Numbered from the stretch's first letter, positions 51,699-63,623 are shown. The stretch is 64,000 nt of DNA from Sedimenticola thiotaurini (GCF_001007875.1 NZ_CP011412.1:2852001-2916000), one strand, 5' to 3'. A program made the numbers and translations. The notes: generated by a model not told the origin, from the letters alone.

Positions 51699-52143
51699 TT
51701 GTCCGGGATGGGTTGAAAAAGTAAGGCTGCAGGTGGTCCGGAGCGCAGCCAGGGTTTGTCAGTCTGGGCACCTTGATAACAAAACGCGTATGCCCTCAAG
51801 GGTGGTCTATGCTTAACGCGTTCGCGTAGTGAGCTCGATCGGTTTCCACTCGTTTTTTTGCTATTCAGTAGTATTCATTATTTCAATGTACTGTATTAAA
51901 TAATGCAGTCATTGCGTCCAAATATGGTTTTGATAGCATTTCGGCGCCTGTAAAATCGATAGGTTTCCTGCTTTGCGGGGCAATATGGCGCAGTTTTGGC
52001 GTATAAACGGACTAATAATCAGGCGAAAAAGGTGAAGTATCGTTAGGATGGTCGTCCTATTATTTGCTTCAGGGGTTGTTCTGATCGTCTGACTGTTATA
52101 TAAAAGGGGGATTAGCCAGTTTATGGCAGGAGAAAGTGAACTT
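51699..52143. other. Long leader/control region of gltA
   Basis: About 445 bases with no gene. Its second half is AT-rich (TATTCAGTAGTATTCATTAT and on). The promoter of gltA must lie here, with a possible -10 TATAAA near 52098-52103. I see no riboswitch or clear operator. Confidence 0.45.
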
Positions 52144-53439
52144 ATGTCAGATAAAAAAGTAACCTTAACCAACACTGCGGATGGAACCTCTGTAGATCTA
52201 CCCGTGTATAAGGGCACTGAAGGGCCGGAAGTCGCAGATATCTCGACCCTTTACAAGCACACCGGGATGTTTACCTACGATCCCGGGTTTGTCGCCACGG
52301 CTAGTTGCCGGAGTGCCATCACCTATATCGATGGTGATAAGGGTATCCTTCGTTATCGTGGTTATCCCATTGAGCAGCTGGCCAAAGAGGCGAGTTTTAT
52401 CGAAGTTGCTTATTTGCTGATTTATGGTGAATTGCCGACAGCTGTCGAGTTGACGAAATTCGAGAGCACTATCCGTCATCACACCATGATCAAGGAGACC
52501 CTGAAGAATTTCTTCGATGGTTTCCAGTACGATGCCCATCCCATGGGTATTATGGTTGGCGTAGTCGGCTCTCTGTCAGCTTTCTATCACGATTCCCTGG
52601 ATATCAATAATCCACGGCATCGGGAAATTTCCGCCCACCGCCTGATTGCAAAAATGCCGACCATTGCGGCAGCCAGCTACAAGCATAATGTTGGCGAGCC
52701 CATTGTCTATCCGCGTAACGATCTCGATTATTGTGAAAACTTCCTGCACATGATGTTCAGTAATCCGTGTGAGGAGTATACCCCTGACCCAGTTGCGGTG
52801 AAGGCGATCAATACGCTGTTCATCCTGCATGCTGATCACGAGCAGAACGCCAGTACTTCCACCGTGCGTCTGTCCGGTAGTTCCCAGGCCAACCCGTTCG
52901 CCTGTATTGCTGCCGGTATTGCGTCCCTCTGGGGGCCTTCACACGGCGGTGCCAATGAAGCCGTGCTGGATATGCTGAACGAGATCGGCGACGTTTCCCA
53001 GATCGACAAATACATCGCCAAGGCCAAGGATAAGGATGATCCATTCCGTCTGATGGGCTTTGGTCATCGTGTCTACAAGAACTTTGATCCGCGCGCTACG
53101 CTGATCCGCGAAGTGTGTCATGAAGTGCTTGAGAACATGAAGGATAATGACAATCCTCTGTTCGAGCTGGCGCTGGAGCTTGAAAAAGTGGCGTTGGAGG
53201 ATGAGTATTTCGTTGAGCGCAAGCTGTATCCGAATGTCGATTTCTACTCCGGTATCATCTATCAGGCATTGGGGATTCCCACCAGCATGTTCACGGTGAT
53301 GTTTGCCGTGGCCAGGACGGTTGGCTGGGTTGCCCACTGGCTGGAAATGATGAACGATCCGGAGTTCCGGATTGGTCGTCCACGACAGCTCTACACCGGT
53401 GCGCCCATGCGTGATTATGTGCCGGTAGCCAAACGTTAA
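52144..53439 (+). CDS. gltA: Citrate synthase, type II
   Basis: 431 residues from ATG 52144, which follows AGGAG by about 11 bases; an ATG 21 bases earlier has no ribosome site. [26 protein letters not shown] is typical; catalytic histidines lie in [15 protein letters not shown] and [16 protein letters not shown], and the catalytic aspartate in [14 protein letters not shown]. It condenses acetyl-CoA and oxaloacetate to citrate; the hexameric, NADH-inhibited Gram-negative type is expected. Its 3' end overlaps the opposing gene by 4 bases. Confidence 0.97.
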   Translation: MSDKKVTLTNTADGTSVDLPVYKGTEGPEVADISTLYKHTGMFTYDPGFVATASCRSAITYIDGDKGILRYRGYPIEQLAKEASFIEVAYLLIYGELPTAVELTKFESTIRHHTMIKETLKNFFDGFQYDAHPMGIMVGVVGSLSAFYHDSLDINNPRHREISAHRLIAKMPTIAAASYKHNVGEPIVYPRNDLDYCENFLHMMFSNPCEEYTPDPVAVKAINTLFILHADHEQNASTSTVRLSGSSQANPFACIAAGIASLWGPSHGGANEAVLDMLNEIGDVSQIDKYIAKAKDKDDPFRLMGFGHRVYKNFDPRATLIREVCHEVLENMKDNDNPLFELALELEKVALEDEYFVERKLYPNVDFYSGIIYQALGIPTSMFTVMFAVARTVGWVAHWLEMMNDPEFRIGRPRQLYTGAPMRDYVPVAKR

Positions 53440-54041
53440 TCCTGCTCCAGCAGTGCTAACAACTGGTTCAATGACGCCCCCTTCTGGGGGCGTTCTTCTA
53501 TAGGGTCCAATGGCAGGTTGTGTCGATCGGTGTTCGGTAGTACCAGAAGGTCCACCTGGTGGGTACCCGCCTGAAAGCTGAAAACAGTCCTGGCAATCCT
53601 TTTTTTATGGCTGTAGTCCAGCAGCACATCCCGTTGTTGACAGGGAATTTTCCAATCCATCAGGGAAATCGCCACCGTTTCGACCGTATCTGAAAAGAGT
53701 ACAAGGGTGATCGGGGTGTGCCGGTTGGCGATACCGGTCAGAACCGGGCCGATCAGGCGTGGTTGGTACTGGCTGAATAGGCGCATGGCACCGACTGCGC
53801 TCTCCCGCAGATGGTGCAGTTCCGTGGCTTGCGAGGATGCCTGAAAAAGTTCCAGGTGGCTCTTCAGAGCCTGTTCAATTTCATGGTTTTCCGGTAATTG
53901 CCGCTGATCAGTGCACCGCAGTCGTTTGGCCGCCTTGTTGCGTGCCTGAGCGAAACTGAGGTCGCTCTGTTCAGCGATCAATTGAGCCGCCGCAATGGCG
54001 ATCTGGTGTCTGAGCCCACGGGGCGCTGAGCGACGGGCCAT
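53436..54041 (-). CDS. Conserved gammaproteobacterial protein of unknown function
   Basis: 201 residues, soluble. [20 protein letters not shown] and a central [20 protein letters not shown] match a conserved family often mislabelled as a UDP-N-acetylmuramate-alanine ligase; nothing in it resembles a Mur ligase. The G-x-x-x-x-x-H-x-x-I-x-L-x-L-F part weakly recalls a nucleotidyltransferase fold. It ends inside the 3' end of gltA (4-base convergent overlap) and lies 14 bp downstream of mrcA on the same strand, so it is probably cotranscribed with it. Confidence 0.75.
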   Translation of the reverse strand: MARRSAPRGLRHQIAIAAAQLIAEQSDLSFAQARNKAAKRLRCTDQRQLPENHEIEQALKSHLELFQASSQATELHHLRESAVGAMRLFSQYQPRLIGPVLTGIANRHTPITLVLFSDTVETVAISLMDWKIPCQQRDVLLDYSHKKRIARTVFSFQAGTHQVDLLVLPNTDRHNLPLDPIEERPQKGASLNQLLALLEQD

Positions 54042-54055
54042 GTGGCTGCTCCTGG

Positions 54056-56464
54056 TTAAAAAATCTGCTCCTCATTGGCAGCATCCTTGGAAGGTGCGCC
54101 TGGGCCGGGATTGGTTCTGTTGTCCCTGGGGAGTTCCTTGGGGGCGTTTTCGCTGCGGAACACCTCAAAGATAGCGTCTTTTTGGTCAACGCTGGCGCGC
54201 ATGCCTGTGCGCGGATCGATGCGTACCGTGACCATGCCGGTGGGCACTTTTAGTGGTTGTTCCGGGATGTCCTTCAGGGCGGTTTGCATGAATTCGATCC
54301 AGGCAGGTAACGCAGCACGTCCTCCCACTTCGCCCCGACCGAGCGGTTTGGCTGAATCGAACCCGACCCAGGTAATGGCGACCAGGGAGCGGTTAAAACC
54401 ATCAAACCAGGCGTCACGTTGGTCATTGGTGGTGCCGGTTTTGCCTGCCAGATCCCTGCGGCCCAGCGAGCGGGCCTTGATTCCGGTACCGCGGGTAATA
54501 ACGTCGCGCATCATCGAGTTCATCAAATAGTGATTTTGTGGCGAGATAACCCTTGGTGCAATTGGTAGTTCAGTTGACTCGGACTCTTCACATGCTTCAC
54601 AAACAGTGGCCGGAGTGGCCTGAAACAGCAGTTCCCCGTTATCTCTCTCAATACGTTCAATAAAGTAAGGCTCCACTTTGTAGCCACCATTGGCCAGAAT
54701 GGCGTAGGCCGCGGCCATCTGCAGAGGGGTGACGGCGGCGCTGCCCAGTGCCAGCGAAAGATTGTGGGGTAGGTCGTCCGGGTTGAAGCCGAATTTTCCG
54801 GCGTGCTCCAGGGCGTGTTCAATACCCATGGAGCGTAACAGGCGGATGGAGACCAGGTTACGTGATTTGGTTAGTGCATACCGCAGCCGGGTGGGGCCAA
54901 AGAACTTGCCGCTGTAGTTCTCCGGTCGCCAGGCGCCCTCCAGGCTGGGGTCGTCAAACACTACCGGCGCGTCGTTAATCAGGCTGGCAGCGGTGAAGCC
55001 CGCCTCCAGGGCGGCCGAGTAGATGATGGGTTTGAAGCCAGAGCCGGGCTGGCGCAGCGCCTGTGTGACCCGGTTGAATTTACTGTGGTAAAAATCGTAA
55101 CCCCCGACCAGCGTCTGAATGGCACCATTATCTGGATTCAGCGACACAAAGGCGCTTTCAGCAGCCGGTATCTGGGCTAGCCGTAAACCGGGCCCACTGT
55201 CAGTTTCCGTTGTCAATACCCGCACCAAGTCCCCCGGTGTGATGATTTCATCGGTCTTCTTGGGTTTTGCGCCTACCCGGTTTTCGTTTACGAACCGTCT
55301 GGCCCAGGACAAGCCTTCCCAGGGAAGGGTTTCATAACGTCCTTCGCCAAGATAGAGCGTGGCGCTCTTCTCGTCGATACCGGTGACGATAGCAGGCATC
55401 AGATCGCCCACAATACGGTGATCCCGGAGCAGTGCATCCAACTCATCGGTTGTCTCGTCTCCGGAAAGATCGAAGTGTTGTTCGGCGCCCCGATAGCCGT
55501 GCCGAAGATCGTACGCCTGCAAGTTATTCCTGACGGCCCGTTTGGCAGCCGATTGCAAATGGCTGTCAATCGTCGTGTAGACATTAAAGCCGGTGGTATA
55601 GGCTTCGTTGCCATAACGCTCAAACATTTCCGCCCGGACCATCTCGGCGATATAGGGGGCATCGGCTTCGGTCTGGGCAGTATGCAGGGAAGCGGTCACC
55701 GGGGTTGCCTTGGCCTCTTCCCTCTCCTGATCGGTGATGAAGCCGAGTTTGGCCATCCGACCAAGCACATAGTCGCGTCGCTCCAGCGCCCGCTCGGGGT
55801 CTGCCAATGGATTATACCGGGAGGGTGCTTTGGGCAGACCGGCGATCATCGCCACCTGGGGCAGTGTCAGCTGATCAACCGATTTGCCGTAGTAGACCAT
55901 GGCGGCAGCGCCGACCCCGTAGGCCCGGTTGCCCATATAGATCTTATTCAGATAGAGTTCCAGAATCTCGTGTTTAGTCAGTTCATGCTCGATCCTGAGT
56001 GAGAGGAATATCTCGCTGAACTTGCGCGTAAAGGTCTTTTCGCTGGAAAGAAAGAAGTTTCGTGCCACCTGCATGGTGATCGTACTGCCGCCCTGACGGC
56101 GTTCCCCCGTGAGCAGCAATTGATAGGCGGCCCGCATGAGGCCTCGGTAATCCACACCCGGGTGCTCAAAAAAGCGATCATCCTCGGCGGCTAAAAATGC
56201 CTGAATCATGGGCTCTGGTATGGCATCATACTCCAGGGGAATGCGGCGCATTTCGCCAAACTCGGCGATTAGCTTGTTGTCGTGGGAGTAGACGCGCAGT
56301 GGAACCTGGAATTTGACACTCTTCAGGTTCTCAATGGAAGGGAGAGTCGGCTCCAGGTAATAGTAGAGTGACGCTACGGTGATAGCGCCGGCGACGGATC
56401 CCAGTAGGCCGAGCCAAAGGAAGAGCCTGATTAGTTTCATTAACCACTTCATGAGCCAGTTCAC
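54056..56464 (-). CDS. mrcA: Penicillin-binding protein 1A (bifunctional)
   Basis: 802 residues. A membrane helix (residues 12-34) is followed by a GT51 glycosyltransferase with EDDRFFEHPGVDYRGLMRA (catalytic glutamate), GGSTITMQVARNFFLS and KIYMGNRAYGVGAAA. An OB-like insert follows, then the transpeptidase with SGFK (S-x-x-K nucleophile in PGSGFKPIIYSAALE), SRN and KTGTTNDQRDAWFDG. It polymerises and cross-links peptidoglycan. It is divergent from pilM, an order conserved across gammaproteobacteria. An alternative start 12 or 27 bases downstream is possible. Confidence 0.97.
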   Translation of the reverse strand: MNWLMKWLMKLIRLFLWLGLLGSVAGAITVASLYYYLEPTLPSIENLKSVKFQVPLRVYSHDNKLIAEFGEMRRIPLEYDAIPEPMIQAFLAAEDDRFFEHPGVDYRGLMRAAYQLLLTGERRQGGSTITMQVARNFFLSSEKTFTRKFSEIFLSLRIEHELTKHEILELYLNKIYMGNRAYGVGAAAMVYYGKSVDQLTLPQVAMIAGLPKAPSRYNPLADPERALERRDYVLGRMAKLGFITDQEREEAKATPVTASLHTAQTEADAPYIAEMVRAEMFERYGNEAYTTGFNVYTTIDSHLQSAAKRAVRNNLQAYDLRHGYRGAEQHFDLSGDETTDELDALLRDHRIVGDLMPAIVTGIDEKSATLYLGEGRYETLPWEGLSWARRFVNENRVGAKPKKTDEIITPGDLVRVLTTETDSGPGLRLAQIPAAESAFVSLNPDNGAIQTLVGGYDFYHSKFNRVTQALRQPGSGFKPIIYSAALEAGFTAASLINDAPVVFDDPSLEGAWRPENYSGKFFGPTRLRYALTKSRNLVSIRLLRSMGIEHALEHAGKFGFNPDDLPHNLSLALGSAAVTPLQMAAAYAILANGGYKVEPYFIERIERDNGELLFQATPATVCEACEESESTELPIAPRVISPQNHYLMNSMMRDVITRGTGIKARSLGRRDLAGKTGTTNDQRDAWFDGFNRSLVAITWVGFDSAKPLGRGEVGGRAALPAWIEFMQTALKDIPEQPLKVPTGMVTVRIDPRTGMRASVDQKDAIFEVFRSENAPKELPRDNRTNPGPGAPSKDAANEEQIF

Positions 56465-56641
56465 GGATTGAGGATTGATGGGGATCCAGAATAATATTGA
56501 CCGGGATATGTGGCTATTTTAACAAAAATGTGTTGTTGTGACAGTCTCAGAGAAAAAATACTTCACAAGAAAATCATTTGCTGCTATATAGTTAACTATT
56601 CTAATTAAAGGAAAACCTAAAAGTTCTCCGTAAAGCCATAA

Positions 56642-57742
<1,101 letters not shown>

Positions 57743-57743
57743 T

Positions 57744-58301
57744 ATGGCTCATATTAATCTACTTCCCTGGCGGGAAAATCTCAGAAAAAAACGCCAAAAG
57801 GATTTTGGCATGTCGGTGCTGCTTGCACTGATTCTGACCGGTGCTGCCGCTGGTGGTGTGCATTTTTTCATCGAAGATATGATCAGTCATCAGGAGGCTC
57901 GCAACAGCTATCTGGGACAAGAGATCGCGATTGTTGATAAGAAGATCAAAGAGATTAAAGATCTGGAGAAGCAGAAGGCCCAACTGATTGCCCGTATGAA
58001 CGTCATTCAGTCACTGCAGGGCAGTCGGCCGCAGATTGTCCATCTGTTTGATGAGCTGGTATCGACCATCCCGGATGGTACTTACCTCACCAAGCTTGAG
58101 CAGAAAGGTAATGGGGTGACCATGGATGGGGTGGCTGAATCCAATGCCCGGGTCTCCGCCTACATGCGTAACATCGATGCATCCGAGTGGATGGGAGATC
58201 CATCGCTAAAGGTGATCGAGAGCACCGATAACTCGAAGGGTACGTTCACTTTGATGGCGAAACAGATTGATCCCAACAAGGACAAGGAGGGTCAGGAATG
58301 A
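57744..58301 (+). CDS. pilN: Type IV pilus assembly protein PilN
   Basis: 185 residues. The N-terminal INLLPWRENLRKKRQKDFG is the conserved PilM-binding peptide, followed by one membrane helix (MSVLLALILTGAAAGGVHFF) and a periplasmic ferredoxin-like domain preceded by a coiled coil. It pairs with PilO in the inner membrane. It starts 1 bp after pilM and overlaps pilO by 4 bases. Confidence 0.96.
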   Translation: MAHINLLPWRENLRKKRQKDFGMSVLLALILTGAAAGGVHFFIEDMISHQEARNSYLGQEIAIVDKKIKEIKDLEKQKAQLIARMNVIQSLQGSRPQIVHLFDELVSTIPDGTYLTKLEQKGNGVTMDGVAESNARVSAYMRNIDASEWMGDPSLKVIESTDNSKGTFTLMAKQIDPNKDKEGQE

Positions 58302-58882
58302 ACCTTCAAGAGTTGAACGAGCTTGACCTAAATAATATCGGGAACTGGCCGACACCAGTAAAGGGATTGGTGATCCTGCTGCTCTGCGTTGCGGTTGCTG
58401 TTGGTTGGTACTATTTCAATACGGAAGATCAGCTGCTCAATCTGGAGACGGCAGAGAAGAAGGAGCTGGCGCTGCGGACAGAGTTTGAAAGCAAACAGGC
58501 CAAAGCGGTAAACCTTGAGAAGTACAAAAAGCAGCTGGAGGAGATGAAACAGTCCTTTGGCGCCATGCTGCGGCAGTTGCCGAACAAGACCGAAGTTGCT
58601 GACCTGTTGGTCGATGTGTCGCAAACCGGTTTGGCTTCCGGGTTGGAATTTGAACTGTTTGAGCCACAGGAAGAGGTGCCACGGGAGTTTTATGCTGAAC
58701 TTCCTATTCAGTTACGGGTGTTTGGTGATTATCACGAGCTGGGCAATTTTATCAGCGGCCTGGCCGCGTTGCCGCGCATTGTCACCATACACGATGTATC
58801 GGTTACCCCCCGTGAGGATGGTGAGTTGGAGATGTCCGCAACCGCAAAGACTTATCGATATTTGGAAGAGGAGGCGAATTGA
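58298..58882 (+). CDS. pilO: Type IV pilus assembly protein PilO
   Basis: 194 residues: short cytoplasmic start (LQELNELDLNNIGNWPTPVK), one membrane helix (GLVILLLCVAVAVGWYYF), coiled coil and a periplasmic domain with FELFEPQEEVPREFYAELPI and the beta-rich end. It forms heterodimers with PilN that link PilM to PilP. The start overlaps the pilN stop (ATGA), and its own stop overlaps the pilP start. Confidence 0.96.
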   Translation: MNLQELNELDLNNIGNWPTPVKGLVILLLCVAVAVGWYYFNTEDQLLNLETAEKKELALRTEFESKQAKAVNLEKYKKQLEEMKQSFGAMLRQLPNKTEVADLLVDVSQTGLASGLEFELFEPQEEVPREFYAELPIQLRVFGDYHELGNFISGLAALPRIVTIHDVSVTPREDGELEMSATAKTYRYLEEEAN

Positions 58883-59415
58883 TGCTGTATAAAAAGATCA
58901 TTCGTCTGATCGTACCGCTGATGTCGGTATTGTTGTTGTCCGCCTGTGCAGATCGAAGTATGCATGATCTGAAAAGCTACGTGGATGAGGTTAAGTCGAG
59001 AAAGGCTGGGCATATCGAGCCGTTGCCTGAGATTAAACCCATAGAAACCTTCACCTATATTAGTGATGGGCGGCGTAGCCCGTTTGAATCCCAGGATCAG
59101 GGTGAGGAGACGATGGGGCAGGTGGCCTCAAATGGTCTGCAGCCCGATTTTAACCGTCCCAAGGAGGAGTTGGAGAGTTATCCACTTGATTCGCTGCGGA
59201 TGGTTGGGCTGCTTGAGCAGATGGGTGTCACCTGGGCGTTGATACAGACACAAGAGAAGACGATTCACCGGGTAAAAACGGGCAATTATCTCGGTTCCAA
59301 CTATGGACAGATTACCCAGATTACTGAGAACCAGGTGGACTTGACGGAGATTATTCCGGACGGTCAGGGCGGCTACCGCGAGCGGCAGGCCTCGCTGGCA
59401 TTGGCAGGAGAATAA
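58882..59415 (+). CDS. pilP: Type IV pilus lipoprotein PilP
   Basis: 177 residues from ATG 58882 (ribosome site GAGGAGGCG); it overlaps the pilO stop by one base. The signal VPLMSVLLLSACADRS has a lipobox ending at Cys. The middle part is extended, and the C-terminal beta domain (MVGLLEQMGVTWALIQTQE to the end) binds the N0 domain of PilQ. It bridges inner-membrane PilNO and the outer-membrane secretin. Confidence 0.95.
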   Translation: MLYKKIIRLIVPLMSVLLLSACADRSMHDLKSYVDEVKSRKAGHIEPLPEIKPIETFTYISDGRRSPFESQDQGEETMGQVASNGLQPDFNRPKEELESYPLDSLRMVGLLEQMGVTWALIQTQEKTIHRVKTGNYLGSNYGQITQITENQVDLTEIIPDGQGGYRERQASLALAGE

Positions 59416-59422
59416 CAGGGCT

Positions 59423-61612
59423 ATGTTGATGAATACTAAACCACTTAATTTTAAACGGTGGACCCATGCTGAGGGCACTATGCGCGGTTCAATGAATCCC
59501 CTGCGGATGTTCTGGGCTGTTTTTCTCCTGTTCGCCACCTTCTTAACTTCCGTTCAGGCGGCTGAAAATACGTTGAAGGAACTGACCTTCTCCGCATTGC
59601 CGGGTGATGATGTTGTCATCACCCTCCGGGCGGATGGGCCCATTGAGAAGCCGCAGATGTTTACTACTGATAACCCAGCGCGCATCGCGTTGGATTTTTT
59701 CGGTATGTCGAATGGTCTGGATAAAAAGACCCAGGCGATCGGAATCGGTATGGCGCGCAGTGTGACCGCCATCGAAGCTGGGGATCGTACCCGGGTGGTA
59801 GTCAATCTGATAGAGGCTACTGGTCACGATGTGGCGGTTAATGGAAATCAGCTTGAAATCACCATAAAAGGTGGCGCTGCTGTTGCGTCGAGCAGCGCTT
59901 CCGGTGGATCCATGGCCAGTACTGTAGCCAGGGCCACCGGTGGTGGCGAAGGGTCTACAGACAGTCTACGTAATGTGGATTTTCGGCGGGGTGATGGCGG
60001 TGAAGGACAGGTGATTCTGACCTTGGGTAATCCGGCAGCGGCAGTGGACCTGCGTGAGGAAGGTGGGCGAGTGGTACTGGATATTCTGGATACCTCGTTG
60101 CCGGAAAACCTGATGCGTAAGTTCGATGTGGGCGATTTTGCCACTCCGGTAAAGCAGTTCGAAGTTACCAGCCAGGGTGACAACGTCCATATTGAGATAA
60201 CCACCAAGGGTGAGTATGAACATCTTGCCTACCAGGCAAACGACCTCTTTACGGTGGAGTTCCGTGCTCTGACTAAAGAGGAAAGAGAGGAGATACAGCG
60301 TCGCAAGGAGACTTTCACCGGTGAGCGCTTGTCACTTAATTTCCAGGATATTGAGGTGCGTGCCGTGTTGCAGTTGCTGGCGGACTTTACCGGTCTGAAC
60401 CTGGTGACGTCAGACACGGTGACTGGCAACATTACACTGCGGCTGAAGAATGTCCCTTGGGATCAGGCGCTGAGCATTATCATGAAGACCCGTGGTCTCT
60501 CAATGCGTCAGAATGGCAATGTGTTGCTGATTGCGCCGACCGAGGAGATCGCAGCCCGGGAGAAGCTGGAACTGGAGTCCCAGCGGCAGATCGAGGAGCT
60601 GGCACCGCTGTTTTCAGAATATATTCAGCTCAATTACGCTAAGGCGGAAGATATTCAGAAACTGCTGAAAGCGGAAGGCAACCAGCTGCTGACGCCGGAA
60701 CGGGGTAATGTCACCTATGATGAGCGGACCAACACCCTGCTGGTGCGTGATACAGCGGCCAAGCTGGATGATATCCGTCGACTGATCAACCGACTGGATA
60801 TTGCAGTACGACAGGTGCTGATCGAGTCCAGGGTTGTTATTGCCAATGATGACTTTGCCCGGGATATCGGTGTTCGCTTCGGCCTCAGTACTCAATTGAA
60901 GCAGGATGGTAATTTCCTTGCTATCAACGGTACAGAAGAGGGCTATATCGGCAATACTGCCGGGCTACACGAAGGCTCTCTGGAGTCTCCTGCCGGAGAT
61001 GGCATGGAGGGGCTGTTAGTAAATCTGCCCCAGACGTTGAGCACCGATCGAGGTGGCGCCTTGAACTTCATCGCCGGCAAGATTGGTTCTTACTTGCTAC
61101 AGCTGGAACTGTCGGCCATGCAGCAGGAGGGCAAGGGTGAGATTGTATCCAGTCCTCGGGTAGTGACCTCGGATCAGAGTACCGCCGTGATCAAGCAGGG
61201 TGTGGAGATCCCCTACCAGGAGGCCAGCTCCAGTGGTGCTACTTCCGTGTCCTTTAAAGAGGCGGTCCTGAAGCTGGAAGTAACGCCCCACATCACTCCG
61301 GATGACCGGGTGATCATGGATCTGAGTATCAACAAGGATAATGCCGACTTCACTCGCTCGATACTGGGTGTGCCGCCGTTAGATACCCGCTCCATTGAGA
61401 CCTCTGTATTAGTGGAAAATGGTGAGACCGTGGTGCTGGGTGGCGTATTCGAGCGCGAGGAGACGGTGGGTAGTGAGCGCATACCGTTCTTCGGAGATCT
61501 ACCCTATGTCGGCTTCATGTTTAAGCAGGAGTTACGCACAGACAACAACAAGGAGTTGTTGATTTTCGTAACCCCGAAAATCCTCAAGGATACGCTCTCC
61601 GCCGCCCGTTGA
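59423..61612 (+). CDS. pilQ: Type IV pilus secretin PilQ
   Basis: 729 residues. After a signal peptide (MFWAVFLLFATFLTSVQA) come two AMIN domains (about 45-150 and 180-270) that bind peptidoglycan, an STN/N0 domain (LSLNFQDIEVRAVLQLLADF), an N1 domain and the secretin pore (VGVRF-type block, IVSSPRVVTSDQSTAVIKQG, then VPFFGDLPYVGFMFK-like end IPFFGDLPYVGFMFK). It forms the outer-membrane ring through which the pilus passes. ATG 59423 is annotated; ATG 59480 behind GAGGGCACT is a realistic alternative. Last gene of the pil operon. Confidence 0.97.
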   Translation: MLMNTKPLNFKRWTHAEGTMRGSMNPLRMFWAVFLLFATFLTSVQAAENTLKELTFSALPGDDVVITLRADGPIEKPQMFTTDNPARIALDFFGMSNGLDKKTQAIGIGMARSVTAIEAGDRTRVVVNLIEATGHDVAVNGNQLEITIKGGAAVASSSASGGSMASTVARATGGGEGSTDSLRNVDFRRGDGGEGQVILTLGNPAAAVDLREEGGRVVLDILDTSLPENLMRKFDVGDFATPVKQFEVTSQGDNVHIEITTKGEYEHLAYQANDLFTVEFRALTKEEREEIQRRKETFTGERLSLNFQDIEVRAVLQLLADFTGLNLVTSDTVTGNITLRLKNVPWDQALSIIMKTRGLSMRQNGNVLLIAPTEEIAAREKLELESQRQIEELAPLFSEYIQLNYAKAEDIQKLLKAEGNQLLTPERGNVTYDERTNTLLVRDTAAKLDDIRRLINRLDIAVRQVLIESRVVIANDDFARDIGVRFGLSTQLKQDGNFLAINGTEEGYIGNTAGLHEGSLESPAGDGMEGLLVNLPQTLSTDRGGALNFIAGKIGSYLLQLELSAMQQEGKGEIVSSPRVVTSDQSTAVIKQGVEIPYQEASSSGATSVSFKEAVLKLEVTPHITPDDRVIMDLSINKDNADFTRSILGVPPLDTRSIETSVLVENGETVVLGGVFEREETVGSERIPFFGDLPYVGFMFKQELRTDNNKELLIFVTPKILKDTLSAAR

Positions 61613-61637
61613 TACGCAGGGCAGTTGGTTGAACCGG

Positions 61638-61670
61638 GAAGGGTCTGTCTTGGATAGACCCTTCTTAGTT
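61638..61670 (+). terminator. Terminator of the pilMNOPQ operon
   Basis: GAAGGGTCT (61638-61646) and AGACCCTTC (61655-61663) form a 9-bp stem with an 8-base loop, followed by the T-rich TTAGTTT. Confidence 0.75.
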
Positions 61671-61788
61671 TGGGTCCTAAATATTCAGCTCCAAGAGCGG
61701 CCCTGGTGGCTATAATATGGGCTAATATGGCTGAATTGCCCTTTTTCTAATTGTCTGTCGATGGAAAATCTGTCATACCTGGCGCTCT

Positions 61789-62307
61789 ATGAATCAACCT
61801 AACAACATTTTTCTGATCGGGCCCATGGGGGCAGGAAAAAGCACTATTGGGCGCCAGGTCGCATCGTTGCTGGGTCTTGAATTTGATGACACGGATCATG
61901 AGATACAGCGTCGAACCGGTGTTGATATCCCAACTATCTTTGACTACGAGGGCGAAGAGGGATTCCGTCGGCGGGAGAGTGCCGTCATTGATGAGCTGAC
62001 CCAGCGTGGCAGTCTGGTATTGGCAACCGGAGGAGGGTCTATCCTGAATTCGGAAAATCGGCGCAACCTGAGTAGCCGCGGTTTCGTCGTCTATCTTTAC
62101 TGTAGCCCTGAGCAGCAGTATGAGCGTACATTACGGGATCGTAACCGACCACTGCTGCAGACCGCGGATCCATTAGGTACCCTACAGGCTTTGATGGCAG
62201 AACGGGACCCGTTATACCGGGAGACGGCCGATATCGTCATTACTTCAGAGAAGCGCAGTGCATCGGCCGTGGCCAATGAAATTGTCAAAAAACTCAGATC
62301 CGATTGA
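61789..62307 (+). CDS. aroK: Shikimate kinase I
   Basis: 172 residues. IFLIGPMGAGKSTIGRQVAS is the Walker A; DTDHEIQRRTGVDIPTIF the shikimate-binding D-x-D region; ATGGGSILN the Walker-B-like G-G-G motif; and RDRNRPLL the Lid arginine. It phosphorylates shikimate for aromatic amino acid synthesis. It is followed by aroB after 215 bp, the conserved gammaproteobacterial order pilQ-aroK-aroB-damX. Confidence 0.97.
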   Translation: MNQPNNIFLIGPMGAGKSTIGRQVASLLGLEFDDTDHEIQRRTGVDIPTIFDYEGEEGFRRRESAVIDELTQRGSLVLATGGGSILNSENRRNLSSRGFVVYLYCSPEQQYERTLRDRNRPLLQTADPLGTLQALMAERDPLYRETADIVITSEKRSASAVANEIVKKLRSD

Positions 62308-62522
62308 TCGTGGGCGATTGTTGCACATGCATAACCGGCCACACGCCTGTCTGCCCGGAATCATCCGGAAACGTGTTCGCCAACCTGGTTAACCGGTAAG
62401 CGATTAATAGGAATGTTATGAGGCCTATGGTCCTGTCATGTTAGGGCTGTTTGCCTGATTGCCCGCTGTCGGGTATTACCATTGCAGGCGATTCTGTAAG
62501 AGATGGAAGAAACAGTTAGTCA

Positions 62523-63623
62523 ATGAATAATCCAACCAGTATCCTGAAAGTAGATCTTGCAGAGCGATCATACCCTATCTACATTGGTTCAGATCTCGTT
62601 GGAGATAGCGCCATATATCGTCCCCATATCCATGGGCAGCAAGTGCTGGTGGTCAGCAACTCCACGGTAGCTCCACTCTATCTGGACAAGGTTAAATCAG
62701 CGCTCCAGGATTATCAGGTTGAGACCGTCATACTGCCCGATGGTGAGCAGTATAAAACGCTGGAAGTGTGGCAGCAGATCATTGATTCGCTACTGGAAAA
62801 TCGCTTCGACCGACACTGCACGGTGGTTGGTCTTGGTGGGGGCGTAGTGGGTGATATGGCTGGATTTGCAGCCGCCTGTTATCAGCGTGGCGTCTATTTT
62901 ATACAGGTGCCTACTACCCTTCTGGCTCAAGTGGATTCGTCAGTGGGAGGAAAAACTGGCGTTAACCATCCGTTGGGTAAAAATATGATCGGCGCCTTTT
63001 ATCAGCCCCAGTGCGTTATTGCTGATATTCAGACCCTGTCGACCCTGGATGACCGACAACTCTCCGCCGGGCTGGCAGAGGTGATCAAGTACGGTTTGAT
63101 CGGCGACCCGGAGTTTTTCGTCTGGTTGGAAAAAAATATGGATGGGCTGATGGCCCGTGACCGGGAACTACTTGCCTATGCCATTGAACGATCCTGTCAG
63201 GACAAGGCAGACGTAGTTGCGGCTGATGAGCGGGAGGCGGGTAATCGCGCCCTGCTCAACCTGGGACACACCTTTGGGCATGCCATCGAAAACGGTATGG
63301 GATATGGTGAATGGCTACACGGTGAGGCGGTCGGCGCAGGCATCTGTATGGCGGCCGATCTGTCCCGCCGACTGGGTTGGATTAGTGAGGCGGATCAAGC
63401 ACGGGTCGAGGCTCTGGTCGCCCGGGCTGGCCTTCCTATCCTCCCACCAGAGGAGATAGGTGCTGAACAGTTTCTTCAGATCATGTCGGTGGATAAAAAA
63501 GTGCTGGCCCGGAAAATACGCCTGGTTCTGATGCAGCGGTTGGGCTATGCGACAGTCACTGACGATTTTGATGCGAATCTATTGCAGGTAACTCTGAATG
63601 AGTATGGAAGAGCTTCCGGCTGA
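62523..63623 (+). CDS. aroB: 3-dehydroquinate synthase
   Basis: 366 residues. [21 protein letters not shown] is the NAD-binding glycine-rich block; [20 protein letters not shown] and [14 protein letters not shown] hold substrate and metal residues; [10 protein letters not shown] and [10 protein letters not shown] contain the zinc histidines. It converts DAHP to 3-dehydroquinate, the second shikimate-pathway step. Its 3' end overlaps the next gene by 26 bases in another frame. Confidence 0.97.
   Translation: MNNPTSILKVDLAERSYPIYIGSDLVGDSAIYRPHIHGQQVLVVSNSTVAPLYLDKVKSALQDYQVETVILPDGEQYKTLEVWQQIIDSLLENRFDRHCTVVGLGGGVVGDMAGFAAACYQRGVYFIQVPTTLLAQVDSSVGGKTGVNHPLGKNMIGAFYQPQCVIADIQTLSTLDDRQLSAGLAEVIKYGLIGDPEFFVWLEKNMDGLMARDRELLAYAIERSCQDKADVVAADEREAGNRALLNLGHTFGHAIENGMGYGEWLHGEAVGAGICMAADLSRRLGWISEADQARVEALVARAGLPILPPEEIGAEQFLQIMSVDKKVLARKIRLVLMQRLGYATVTDDFDANLLQVTLNEYGRASG

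Noticed and set aside
53436-54041. UDP-N-acetylmuramate-alanine ligase
   Set aside because: Relatives carry this label, but the 201-residue protein lacks every Mur ligase motif, including the ATP-binding G-x-x-G-K-T/S loop.
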